From NCBI GenBank assembly GCA_040776905.1, contig JAXGZQ010000001.1, positions 992,001 to 1,056,000 of the forward strand: a DNA stretch of 64,000 nucleotides. The letters run 5' to 3'. Positions 35,022-42,776 of this stretch are shown here, in pieces. Source of the stretch: SLHU01 sp009929975. Lineage in GTDB: Bacteria; Bacillota; Clostridia; Saccharofermentanales; UBA5734. A program made the translations under genes and the position numbers. The notes beneath the pieces are model-generated. The model had not been told where the DNA came from. It saw only the letters and a list, made by a program, of their open reading frames with translations, and ran no database searches. Positions within the stretch are counted from its first letter, which is position 1, and every line of letters begins with the position of its first letter.

Positions 35022-36410
35022 TTATTCTCCTTTTCCTGCCTTCAATCCGGATTGCATCATGTTTTTACTGACCTCATCCAGTGAAAGGCCATGTGATCTG
35101 GCGATTCTGGCCAGATCCTCATATTCCGCTTTTTGCCGCTCGATTCCCCAGCCGCTTGCCTGCTTGACGCGAACCGGCCCGTATTCGGTCTGTACAATGG
35201 ATTCAGAGCGCCGCAATACATACCGGTCAGACACGTTTTCCCTCAATCCGAGAGTCGTCGTATGGCGAAAAAGCTGACGGATCATGGTGTCGCGCTGTTC
35301 AGAGCGGCACATGCAGGTCAGCAGGATTCCCGGACGGTTTTTCTTCATACCGATCGACTGTGTATAGACTTCAAGCGCACCGGCCTCAAACAGTTGGTCC
35401 ATCGCGAACGCGACTGCCTCCGGTGTCATATCATCCAGATTACAACTGAGTTCAACCACTTGATCCGTTGATTCCTCTGTCTGTCCCAGACTGGCACGGA
35501 CACAATTGAGCCGTTCAAAATCTTTTTTACCCATACCGTAACCGATCGTGTCCACACGCATGACCGGCTGAGAGCCGAAACGCTGTACGAAATGCCGGAG
35601 CAGCGCGGCGCCGGTCGGGGTGCATAATTCGCCTCTGATATCGCCGCTGTAGCTGGGAATGCCTTTGAGTAGATACGCGGTTGCCGGAGCGGGGACCGGC
35701 AGCACACCGTGAGCACAGCGCACATGACCGCTGCCGGTATGGACAGGCGACGCGAGAATCTGTTCCGGAGCGAGCTCATGAACCAACCAGCAGACCGCGG
35801 TGATATCCGCGATCGCGTCCATCGCGCCGACTTCATGGAAATGCACCTCAGCGACGGGTTTCTTGTGCGCGTCACTTTCGGCATCCGCGATCAGGCGATA
35901 GACGGCCATGACATCTTGTTTCACCGGTTCAGGCACCGCCAGGCGGCTCACAACATTTTCAATCGCACCCAGTCCCATGTGGTCGTGAGCGTGATCATGC
36001 GTATGAGCGTGGTCATGTGCGTCATCATGCGTATGGCCGTGGTCGTGGTCGTGATCATGCGTATGGCCGTGGTTGTGGTCGTGATCATGCGTATGCGTAT
36101 GAGCGTGGTCATGTGCGTCATCATGCGTATGAGCGTGGTCATGTGCATCATCATGCGTATGGCCGTGGTCGTGATCGTGATCATGCGGGACATCGAGACT
36201 TTCTTCCTCTTCGCCATGGACTCTGATCGTCAGGTGGGTTCCGGCAATTCCCTGTTTGACGACAGTCTCTGCTGCCGCAGTCACCCCCGGGATTCCCAGC
36301 TGATTCAGGCGGCTGACAAATCCAACTGCGTCCGGATGCAGTTCAAGCAGCGCGGCGGCCAGCATATCGCCGGCTGCGCCCATGCCGCAATCAAGATACA
36401 ATGTTTTCAT
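35022..36410 (-). CDS. larC: Nickel-pincer cofactor nickel insertase LarC (full length, His-rich)
   Basis: A 462-aa DUF111 protein that uses CTP to insert nickel into the pyridinium dithiocarboxylate cofactor. The N-terminal MKTLYLDCGMGAAGDMLAAA and AEVHFHEVGAMDAIADI, and the later TPTGAALLRHFV and LSCNLDDMTPEA, are family blocks. Between ~75 and 150 there is a run of His-Asp-rich units encoded by a tandem DNA repeat, presumably a nickel store. In Lactiplantibacillus larC is split and joined by frameshifting; here it is one continuous frame. The ATG overlaps the larB stop (ATGA), with GAGGAG upstream. Secure. Confidence 0.95.
   Translation of the reverse strand: MKTLYLDCGMGAAGDMLAAALLELHPDAVGFVSRLNQLGIPGVTAAAETVVKQGIAGTHLTIRVHGEEEESLDVPHDHDHDHGHTHDDAHDHAHTHDDAHDHAHTHTHDHDHNHGHTHDHDHDHGHTHDDAHDHAHTHDHAHDHMGLGAIENVVSRLAVPEPVKQDVMAVYRLIADAESDAHKKPVAEVHFHEVGAMDAIADITAVCWLVHELAPEQILASPVHTGSGHVRCAHGVLPVPAPATAYLLKGIPSYSGDIRGELCTPTGAALLRHFVQRFGSQPVMRVDTIGYGMGKKDFERLNCVRASLGQTEESTDQVVELSCNLDDMTPEAVAFAMDQLFEAGALEVYTQSIGMKKNRPGILLTCMCRSEQRDTMIRQLFRHTTTLGLRENVSDRYVLRRSESIVQTEYGPVRVKQASGWGIERQKAEYEDLARIARSHGLSLDEVSKNMMQSGLKAGKGE
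35985..36185. repeat. Tandem repeat encoding the LarC His-rich segment
   Basis: About 200 bases of imperfect repeats built from units such as GCGTATGAGCGTGGTCATGT and variants, each encoding His-Asp-His-Thr/Ala-type residues on the minus strand. All units keep the larC frame, so expansion or contraction in steps of three codons would vary the His content without breaking the gene. Confidence 0.85.
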
Positions 36411-37165
36411 GACTGTCTCCTCATATGATTGATCATGCTGGCCTGATAGGCCGCGCCGAATCCGTTATCAATATTGACCACACTGACGCCGCTGGCGCAG
36501 GAGTTGAGCATCGACAGCAAGGCAGCAAGACCGCCATAGGACGCGCCATATCCGACACTGGTGGGAACGGCAATGACAGGACAATCCGCAAGTCCTCCGA
36601 TCACACTGGCCAGTGCGCCTTCCATTCCCGCGATCGCGATGATCACGCTGGCTGACATGATGACATCCATGTGGGAGATCAGGCGATGCAGACCCGCGAC
36701 ACCGACATCATACAGCCGGACCACCTCGTTGCCAAGCGCTTCAGCGGTTCTGGCGGCCTCTTCAGCCACCAGCATGTCACTGGTCCCGCCTGTCGCGACC
36801 ACAATCCGGCCCAGCCCGTCAGCTGCCGGCCAGTTTCCGACCAGGCCGACCCGGCTCATCGAATCATAATCAAGCGGCAGACGACTTGCAACGACATCAG
36901 CGGCCTCCTGGCTCATCCGGGTAATCAACACCGTGGACTGGCCGTTGCGTGACAGCGTCGCTGCGATCTCGCTGATCTGCTCCGGAGTTTTTCCGGCGCC
37001 ATAGATCACTTCTCCTGTTCCCTGGCGCAACGTCCGGTGGTGGTCAAGTTTGGCAAACCCCAGATCTTCAAAAGGAGCTTTCTTCAGATGAAGCAACGCG
37101 GCCTCGGCTGAGATCTGACCGTCCGCCACTTTGCGCAGCAGCGATAGAATATCCTTCTGTTCCAT
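36407..37165 (-). CDS. larB: Nickel-pincer cofactor biosynthesis carboxylase/hydrolase LarB
   Basis: A 252-aa protein of the AIR-carboxylase-like LarB family, which carboxylates nicotinic acid adenine dinucleotide and removes AMP in the first step of nickel-pincer nucleotide synthesis. The N-terminal ~100 residues are LarB-specific (FAKLDHHRTLRQGTGEVIYG). The C-terminal domain has VATGGTSDMLVAEEA, IAGMEGALASVIGGL and PTSVGYGASYGGL as in PurE relatives. Its ATG overlaps the last base of the larE stop (TGATG) and its stop overlaps the larC start, with GGAGG upstream. Secure. Confidence 0.95.
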   Translation of the reverse strand: MEQKDILSLLRKVADGQISAEAALLHLKKAPFEDLGFAKLDHHRTLRQGTGEVIYGAGKTPEQISEIAATLSRNGQSTVLITRMSQEAADVVASRLPLDYDSMSRVGLVGNWPAADGLGRIVVATGGTSDMLVAEEAARTAEALGNEVVRLYDVGVAGLHRLISHMDVIMSASVIIAIAGMEGALASVIGGLADCPVIAVPTSVGYGASYGGLAALLSMLNSCASGVSVVNIDNGFGAAYQASMINHMRRQS

Positions 37166-37911
37166 CAGACTCGTACCTCCAGATCCAGCATCGTGACAGA
37201 GAAATATGGTTTGAGTGCCTGAAGCAGCGCGTCACGCTGTTTCATCGCCTGCGGCCATTGACGCTCCGGCAGCTGCAGACGGGCCGCGCCATGAAAGACA
37301 CGGACCCTGAAGTCCGAAAACCCCATTTCGCGCAGCGCGTCCTCCGCCCTCTCAACGTTTCGCAGCAGAGGCGCACTGAGAGGCTGGTCCGTCGGAATCC
37401 GGGTCGACAGACAGGCATAAGCGGGTTTATCCCAGGTGAACAGACCGGCCTGCTTTGAGCGCTGCCGTATATCAGCTTTGGTCAGGCCGCATTCCCGCAG
37501 CGGAGACCGGATTTCCAGTTCTTTCAGGGCTTTCATTCCCGGACGGTCATCAGCGTCATCCGAGGCATTGGTCCCGTCCAGCAGCATGTCATATCCATCA
37601 TCGATCGCCGCCTGGCGCAGCCGGCTGAACAGGGTTCTCTTGCAGTAATAGCAGCGGTCCGCCGGATTTGCCCGGATCAGCGGATTATCCAGAATATCAT
37701 ACTCGATCACGGTCAGTTCAACCCCGAGTTCCTTGGCCAGCCGGCGGGCATCCGCCAGTTCAAAGGCCGGCTGGAAATCAGTTTTGATGAAATACGGCCG
37801 GATGTCAGCCTGATGCTGAACCGCTTCATACAGCAGATAGGCGGAATCCACGCCGCCTGAGAACGCGAGGGCCGCGCGCGGATATTCACGGAAAAAATCA
37901 GATAAAGTCAT
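37165..37911 (-). CDS. larE: LarE-type sulfur transferase with three cysteines
   Basis: A 248-aa PP-loop ATPase that adenylates the cofactor precursor and transfers sulfur. LAFSGGVDSAYLL is the ATP loop. The sacrificial-Cys position of Lactiplantibacillus LarE appears in KPAYACLSTRIP (~166). An extra pair lies in ADRCYYCKRTLF (~85), so three cysteines are present; this matches LarE homologues reported to hold a [4Fe-4S] cluster and recycle sulfide rather than consume their own cysteine. ATG 37911 is preferred for GGGAG 5 bases upstream; ATG 37923 is the alternative. First gene of the operon, downstream of a palindrome at 38006-38020. Confidence 0.92.
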   Translation of the reverse strand: MTLSDFFREYPRAALAFSGGVDSAYLLYEAVQHQADIRPYFIKTDFQPAFELADARRLAKELGVELTVIEYDILDNPLIRANPADRCYYCKRTLFSRLRQAAIDDGYDMLLDGTNASDDADDRPGMKALKELEIRSPLRECGLTKADIRQRSKQAGLFTWDKPAYACLSTRIPTDQPLSAPLLRNVERAEDALREMGFSDFRVRVFHGAARLQLPERQWPQAMKQRDALLQALKPYFSVTMLDLEVRV

Positions 37912-37996
37912 TGAATCTCCCATCTTTCTGTGGTGGTTATCCTCTAATCAGCCGATGGCCAGTGCGGAACACCCAACGATGGCTGATTAAATCCAT

Positions 37997-38002
37997 ATTA
38001 TA
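37997..38002 (-). promoter_or_regulatory. Candidate -10 element of the lar operon
   Basis: Read on the minus strand this is TATAAT, about 86 bases upstream of the larE start. The region that would hold the -35 (around 38020-38026) has no good match, consistent with an activated or weak promoter. Confidence 0.4.
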
Positions 38003-38005
38003 TAT

Positions 38006-38020
38006 GATTCGCGGCGAATC
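38006..38020. promoter_or_regulatory. Palindromic operator candidate upstream of larE
   Basis: GATTCGC-G-GCGAATC is a perfect inverted repeat with 7-base arms and a 1-base centre. It lies directly upstream of the candidate -10 of the lar operon, inside the -35/-10 spacer, in the divergent region shared with the FMN reductase gene. A repressor of either gene could bind here. Confidence 0.5.
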
Positions 38021-38114
38021 GTCTTCATCATAGGTTACAGAGGAATCGCATGTCGGATGACTGTGATAGAATTGAGTTGAATGGTCCATGACAGGAAAAG
38101 AGAGGATGACGCTG

Positions 38115-38690
38115 ATGAATATCACTTTACTTTCAGGAAATCCCAAACAGGACGGGCTGTGCCAGTCTGTCATCGATGCTGCGATCCGCGGCGCAAAAGC
38201 TGGTGGAGCCAGCGTATCGGAGATTCGTCTGTGTGACAGTCGTCTCATCCGCTGTCAGGTCTGTGATGATGGCTGGGGAACCTGCCGTGATCAGAATATC
38301 TGCAGTTTCGGTTCAGATGGGTTCACGCAAATTCAAACAAGCCTGAAACAGGCTGACGTCCTGATTTTCGCGACGCCCGTCTACTGGGGGGAAACCTCAG
38401 AAGCGCTGAAATCGTTCCTTGACCGGCTGAGGCGATGCGAATTCGGCAACCAGGGGGCCTTATCCGGAAAACAGGCTCTGCTGATCGCGTCTGCCGGCGG
38501 CTCAGGAAATGGTATCATCACCTGCCTGCATCAGTTGGAACAGTTCTGCCGTCATACCGATATGGCCATCTTCGACCGCTTCGGCATCAACCGCTGGAAT
38601 CATGACTATCAGGCACCCGCCATTGAATCAGCGGCCAGGGCACTGGCTGAAGGCCGTGTCTGCGGCGAAACAATCCAACTGGAAAACTGA
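38115..38690 (+). CDS. Flavodoxin-fold NAD(P)H-dependent FMN reductase with Cys motif
   Basis: A 191-aa protein with the flavodoxin-like start ITLLSGNPKQDGLCQSVID, FMN-binding FATPVYWGETSEALKSFLDR and IASAGGSGNG. A cysteine cluster CQVCDDGWGTCRDQNIC follows the second strand, as in iron-sulfur flavoproteins and related oxidoreductases (C-x2-C-x6-C-x5-C here, looser than the classical spacing). It may hold an Fe-S cluster or structural thiols. ATG 38115 is the start of family similarity, 9 bases after AGAGG. Divergent from larE. Physiological substrate unknown. Confidence 0.85.
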   Translation: MNITLLSGNPKQDGLCQSVIDAAIRGAKAGGASVSEIRLCDSRLIRCQVCDDGWGTCRDQNICSFGSDGFTQIQTSLKQADVLIFATPVYWGETSEALKSFLDRLRRCEFGNQGALSGKQALLIASAGGSGNGIITCLHQLEQFCRHTDMAIFDRFGINRWNHDYQAPAIESAARALAEGRVCGETIQLEN

Positions 38691-38700
38691 CCATATCTTG

Positions 38701-39781
38701 TCAGGCAAGGTTGACCTGTCTACCTATGTGCGGCAAGGCCGACAGACCATCTATCCGTTCAAGGCTGCAGTCTGTGGCCACAATGTTCACAGAATGAATA
38801 GCCTGCCTCATTTTCGCCGCCACAGTCAGCACAGATAGCCCCGCGATCAAAATCGCGGTCAAGTCTCGGGATGGCTTCCATGTTGTCCGCTGCCGGTCGA
38901 GATCACCCAATTGTGCCAATGATTGAGCCGCCTGGAGATCCGAGGCCTGGAGTTCCGCCCGATCATTGTTTTTTCTGATCTGGCGCGAATCCGGTGGATC
39001 AAGCACAACCTGACGATCCGGATCACCATACGAGGGGACCGGCCACAGTGTCGCGTCCGGTTGTACCAAGCCGGCCACTGTCACTTCAGCCAGAGGAACC
39101 GGCCTTCCAGATCGGTATGCGTGATGATCTGATGCGTTGGTGATCCGCCGGACGTGTGGGCAGCCGCGTCATTGTAAAAGTTGATCGTCACTTTCATATG
39201 CGGCATGACACGAAACTCGACATCCGTCACAATACCTGATACCCAGATTTTTTTGCCGTCTTCATTGTCCGCTGTTTGCGAAGGGGGCGTTGTTTCAGAT
39301 GTTTCGCTGCTCTGGTCAATCCAGACATAACAATAGGCGACATGGCCGGTATGACTGGCCGAAACATACAGGCAGAGCCTGTCGCCGTCACGGTATCCGG
39401 CCCGGAATTCCGCGCTGACCTCCCGGGTCACACTCTGCGGGTGAATGGTGCCCTCGGTCGCGGAGACATGCGCCGCGTTATTCTTCTCAGCGTCAATCAG
39501 GTGGATGGAATTATTCCCGGCAAACCCGAACGGCACGTCGGGCGCGTCCAGGAACCGGAGGCCGCAAACACATCCCCGCTGTTTTCATCCTTCGTGATAT
39601 ACGTCGCGTAGCCCTGCTCGACAGTCATCGTTGTTCGTTCAGTATCTTCATTTTTGTCAACCGTCACACCGTCAAGTTTCCAATACCCTTCATTCGCCCG
39701 GGTTTCAACCGAAAACCAGCCCGAAAAAAGAAACAGCAGAACAACCGTGATGATGAGGAGTAACGAAGCCAACCGCTTCAT
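38701..39781 (-). pseudogene. Membrane-anchored extracytoplasmic protein broken by two frameshifts
   Basis: Three successive minus-strand frames read as one protein of about 350 residues. Frame 1 starts at 39781 with MKRLASLLLIITVVLLFLFS (signal anchor) and runs to VFAASGSW near 39555. Frame 2 resumes with RFLDAPDVPFGFAGNN and runs to HTDLEGRF near 39095 before a stop at 39081. Frame 3 resumes with PLAEVTVAGLVQPDATLWPV and includes a C-terminal transmembrane segment (DLTAILIAGLSVLTVAA), ending at 38701. The joins are smooth in sense, so two single-base indels in one gene are more likely than three genes. No family recognised. Real decay or sequencing error cannot be told apart here. Confidence 0.65.
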
Positions 39782-40078
39782 AAGGCAGATCCTCCAGTCG
39801 TCTGATGCGCCTGTGGTATGCGGATGCGGCCTGAATCACTGAATCGAATGGATCATCAAAGCCCATATGTCACGTTTTGTCATCTATAGTATAACCCGTT
39901 GAGTTTGAGGGTACAATGAAAAAGCTGTTCAAAAAATGAAACGCTGAAGAGTGGCTGTGCTTTACTGTTAGAATCACCCGACACGGTCTGATTCATGCTC
40001 AAAACATCAAGCAGCCTGTGTCAGACTCTGCTAAACTTCATATAGCATCACAATTGATCCGGGAGGAGGTCATCCGAT
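39782..40078. other. Intergenic region, divergent
   Basis: About 300 bases between the broken membrane gene and the AraC-GGDEF gene. I see an AT-rich stretch with TATAGTATAAC at 39885-39895 that could hold -10 elements in either direction, and a ribosome site GGGAGGAGG just before 40079. No RNA gene or strong hairpin was seen. Confidence 0.4.
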
Positions 40079-40879
40079 ATGAGAAATTTTCAGGCCCTGA
40101 CAACGGCCTTGGATCTGATTGAAGAAAATCTGACACAACCTGTTTCACGTCAGGAAATTGCCCGGCACTGTTGTGTTTCGCTGTCAGCGTTGGAGAAACT
40201 GTTCCGCTATGCTCTGCATTGCAGCCTGAATGAATACATCTCAAAACGCCGGATCACCCAGTCGGCCAAAGATCTGCTGGAAAGCGATGAGACGGTGACA
40301 GACATCGCGTTCAAATACCAGTATCAGTCATCTGAGGTTTTCAATCGAGCTTTCCGAAGAGTTTGGCAGACGTCACCGACTCGGTTCCGCGAAACATGGA
40401 CGTTCTCAGGCCTTTTCCCCAAGCGAAAATTTCATTATAACGAAGGAGATGATTTAATTATGTCAGGTAAAAAAGTTGATCTTTCAGAAGCGTACGATTT
40501 CCTGAGTCAGCGGCGAGGGACCTATGTCATTTGTTTTGACATATCCGGTCTGATGCCGATCAACGAAATATCCAGAAAAGCGGGCGATCTGGCGATTCTC
40601 GAAACTGCCGCCCGGATTGACCACGCTGCGACAGATAACATGCTGGCGCTGCGAATCGGCGGGGACGAGTTCGCCCTGCTGACCGGCCTGAACGATGCTT
40701 CAACGGCACAGGCGATCGCTGACAAGGTCCTGGCTGATAATGGAAAACCATTCAGTTGTGACGGCCGGGCCATCCCCTTGACGCTCTGGGCAGCATTGAC
40801 GACGATCCCGGAGCAGGTCCTCCGGTTTGATGATCTGTTTACCCGAATGCAGCGTATCATTGATCAGAGCAAGCGATAA
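40079..40879 (+). CDS. AraC-type DNA-binding domain fused to a GGDEF-like domain
   Basis: A 266-aa protein. Residues ~1-105 are a complete double helix-turn-helix of the AraC family (QPVSRQEIARHCCVSLSALE and VTDIAFKYQYQSSEVFNRAF). After a linker, residues ~135-266 form a GGDEF-type domain: VICFDISGLMPINEISRKAG, LAILETAARID and LRIGGDEFALLTG, with the GGDEF motif intact near 190. The domain is short (about 130 residues against 160-170), so cyclase activity is uncertain; GTP or c-di-GMP sensing is possible. It would place a transcription factor under nucleotide control. Ribosome site GGAGGAGG is strong. Convergent with the EAL fragment, 4 bases apart. Confidence 0.85.
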   Translation: MRNFQALTTALDLIEENLTQPVSRQEIARHCCVSLSALEKLFRYALHCSLNEYISKRRITQSAKDLLESDETVTDIAFKYQYQSSEVFNRAFRRVWQTSPTRFRETWTFSGLFPKRKFHYNEGDDLIMSGKKVDLSEAYDFLSQRRGTYVICFDISGLMPINEISRKAGDLAILETAARIDHAATDNMLALRIGGDEFALLTGLNDASTAQAIADKVLADNGKPFSCDGRAIPLTLWAALTTIPEQVLRFDDLFTRMQRIIDQSKR

Positions 40880-40883
40880 TAAA

Positions 40884-42776
40884 TCATCCGTTTGATCGTT
40901 CCAGCAGAGCAATCGCGTCTGCCGCATCCAGCGGCCGGCTCAGCAGATACCCTTGGATTTCATCGCAGTTATGCGCTTCCAGATACTGCCGTTGGGCTTC
41001 ATGCTCAACACCCTCCGCGACGACGACATGCCCCAGCTTATGCGCCATCGATATGACATCTCCGGTGATGGCTTTATCCGTTTCAAGCTCCATCAATTTA
41101 TCGATGAATGATTTATCAATTTTCAAATAATTGATATTCAGCTCGCGTTCGCGCGCTAAAGATGAATAGCCCGTCCCGAAATCGTCAATCGCTATTTTGA
41201 TGCCCAGCTGCTTCAATTTGCCGAGAATGGCATTGATCTCCTGATAGTTGACCGCCAGGATGGATTCCGTGATTTCCAGGATGACATGCGTCAGTTTGAT
41301 CTGCATCTCACGGGCCATCCGGGTTGTTGATTCTATGAAACCATTTCTGAGCAGCTGGACCGCGGAAATATTGACGGCAACCTTCATCGACGTATGCCCA
41401 AGTTGATGGAGCTGCGCCAAAAAGCGAAACGCCTCGATCATGATCTGTTCGCCCAGGGGAATGATCAACTTCGATTCTTCAGCGATCGGGATAAATTCCT
41501 GCGGTGAGACCAGTCCGTACGTCTGGCTGTCCATTCTGGCCAACGCTTCAAAACTGCAGATCCGGCCGGTCTTCAAGTCGAGAACGGGTTGGAACTGCAA
41601 ATATAGACGACTTTGATCCTGATGTGACGCGATCATCGCCAGCTCGCGTTTTATTTCACCTTCCCGGTCAATCGCTGACTCCATGTCCTTGTCAAAAAAG
41701 CTGTATGAAAAATCTTCAGGCGATTCGATGGCTTTCTCAGAGGCAATCAGAACACGTTTGAGCAGCTGATCAATATCGTTTGGTTGTGTTGTGTTCAACT
41801 CAACAATGCCGATACCGCCATTGACGCGTTCAATCGTCAACAGCGATCGCAATTTCGCCGCGATCATGCCGCAAAAATCAGTCAGCGCTTCCCGACTGAA
41901 GACCTCTTTGAGATAAAATACGAATTGATTCTCATGCAGATTGAACAGCAGGCATTTCGAGGATGTCAGTTGATTCAGCTCATCGGCGATATTCTTGACC
42001 AGATCCCAGGTGTACTGGAAACCATACACTCTATTCAATGCATGAAGAGGGCTGAGATTGATCCCGATCAACGCGGATCCTGTCTGCACGGTAACTTCTG
42101 TATCCAGCTTGAACAGGCTCTCCATATACCGTCGATTATGCAGACCCGTCCATGCGTCAGGTTCATTGTTATATTGCAGATATTCTTCCATGGCCTTCCG
42201 CTTCGAAATATCCTGAGCCAGACTGATATGCCGGTTGTTCTTCTGATCAGAAAGTGAAAGGGGCGCAACCACAAGATGAACCCAGGCGATCGTACCGTCC
42301 GGTTTAATATAGCGTTTATCAAGCGCGTAACTGCCGATTTCTCCGGATCGGAATTTGTTGTAGAGCGGCAGTTCCTCAGCCAGATCATCGGGATGGGTAA
42401 CCGCGGCCCAGCCAAGGCGGATCAGTTCTTCTGCGCTGCGTCCGGTGATTTCTTCCAGCATCGGGTTGATTTGACCACGAAGGCTGACCGCTTCATCTGC
42501 CGGTTCCATATTATGTGAAATCGCGATCCCGATCGGAGCCTGGTAGAATATCGTGTCAAAGGTCAGGTCCTGGTCGCGCAGCTTTTGTTCCATCGACTGG
42601 CGAACTTGCAGCAGCTGCATCTGTGTCTCAACCCTGATCTTCAGTGAACTCATATGGATTGGTTTTCTGATATAGTCAACCGCACCCAGCTCCAGGCCAC
42701 GAATTTCATTGTCCATTTCATCATAATTTGTCAGGATGATGGTCCGCAGCGATTGATGACGAGGCTGCTCTTCATT
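40884..42776 (-). pseudogene. 5'-truncated response regulator: partial REC, PAS, degenerate GGDEF, intact EAL
   Basis: The frame is open from 42776 and has an ATG at 42716 with no ribosome site. It begins inside a receiver domain (LRTIILTNYDEMDNEIRG then LELGAVDYIRKP), so the phospho-Asp half is missing. A PAS/PAC region (~45-165), a GGDEF domain with HENQF in place of GGDEF, and an EAL domain follow. The EAL domain keeps FEALAR, VNISAVQL, EITES, IDDFGTGYSS, KIDKSF and VVAEGVE, so it should be a competent c-di-GMP phosphodiesterase if made. The 5' end meets the hybrid kinase gene at a deletion-like junction near 42770. Whether it is translated is unknown. Confidence 0.8.

Noticed and set aside
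35985..36185. Tandem repeats that could be taken for a CRISPR or minisatellite
   Set aside because: All units stay in the larC frame and encode the His-rich metal-binding segment; there are no unique spacers.
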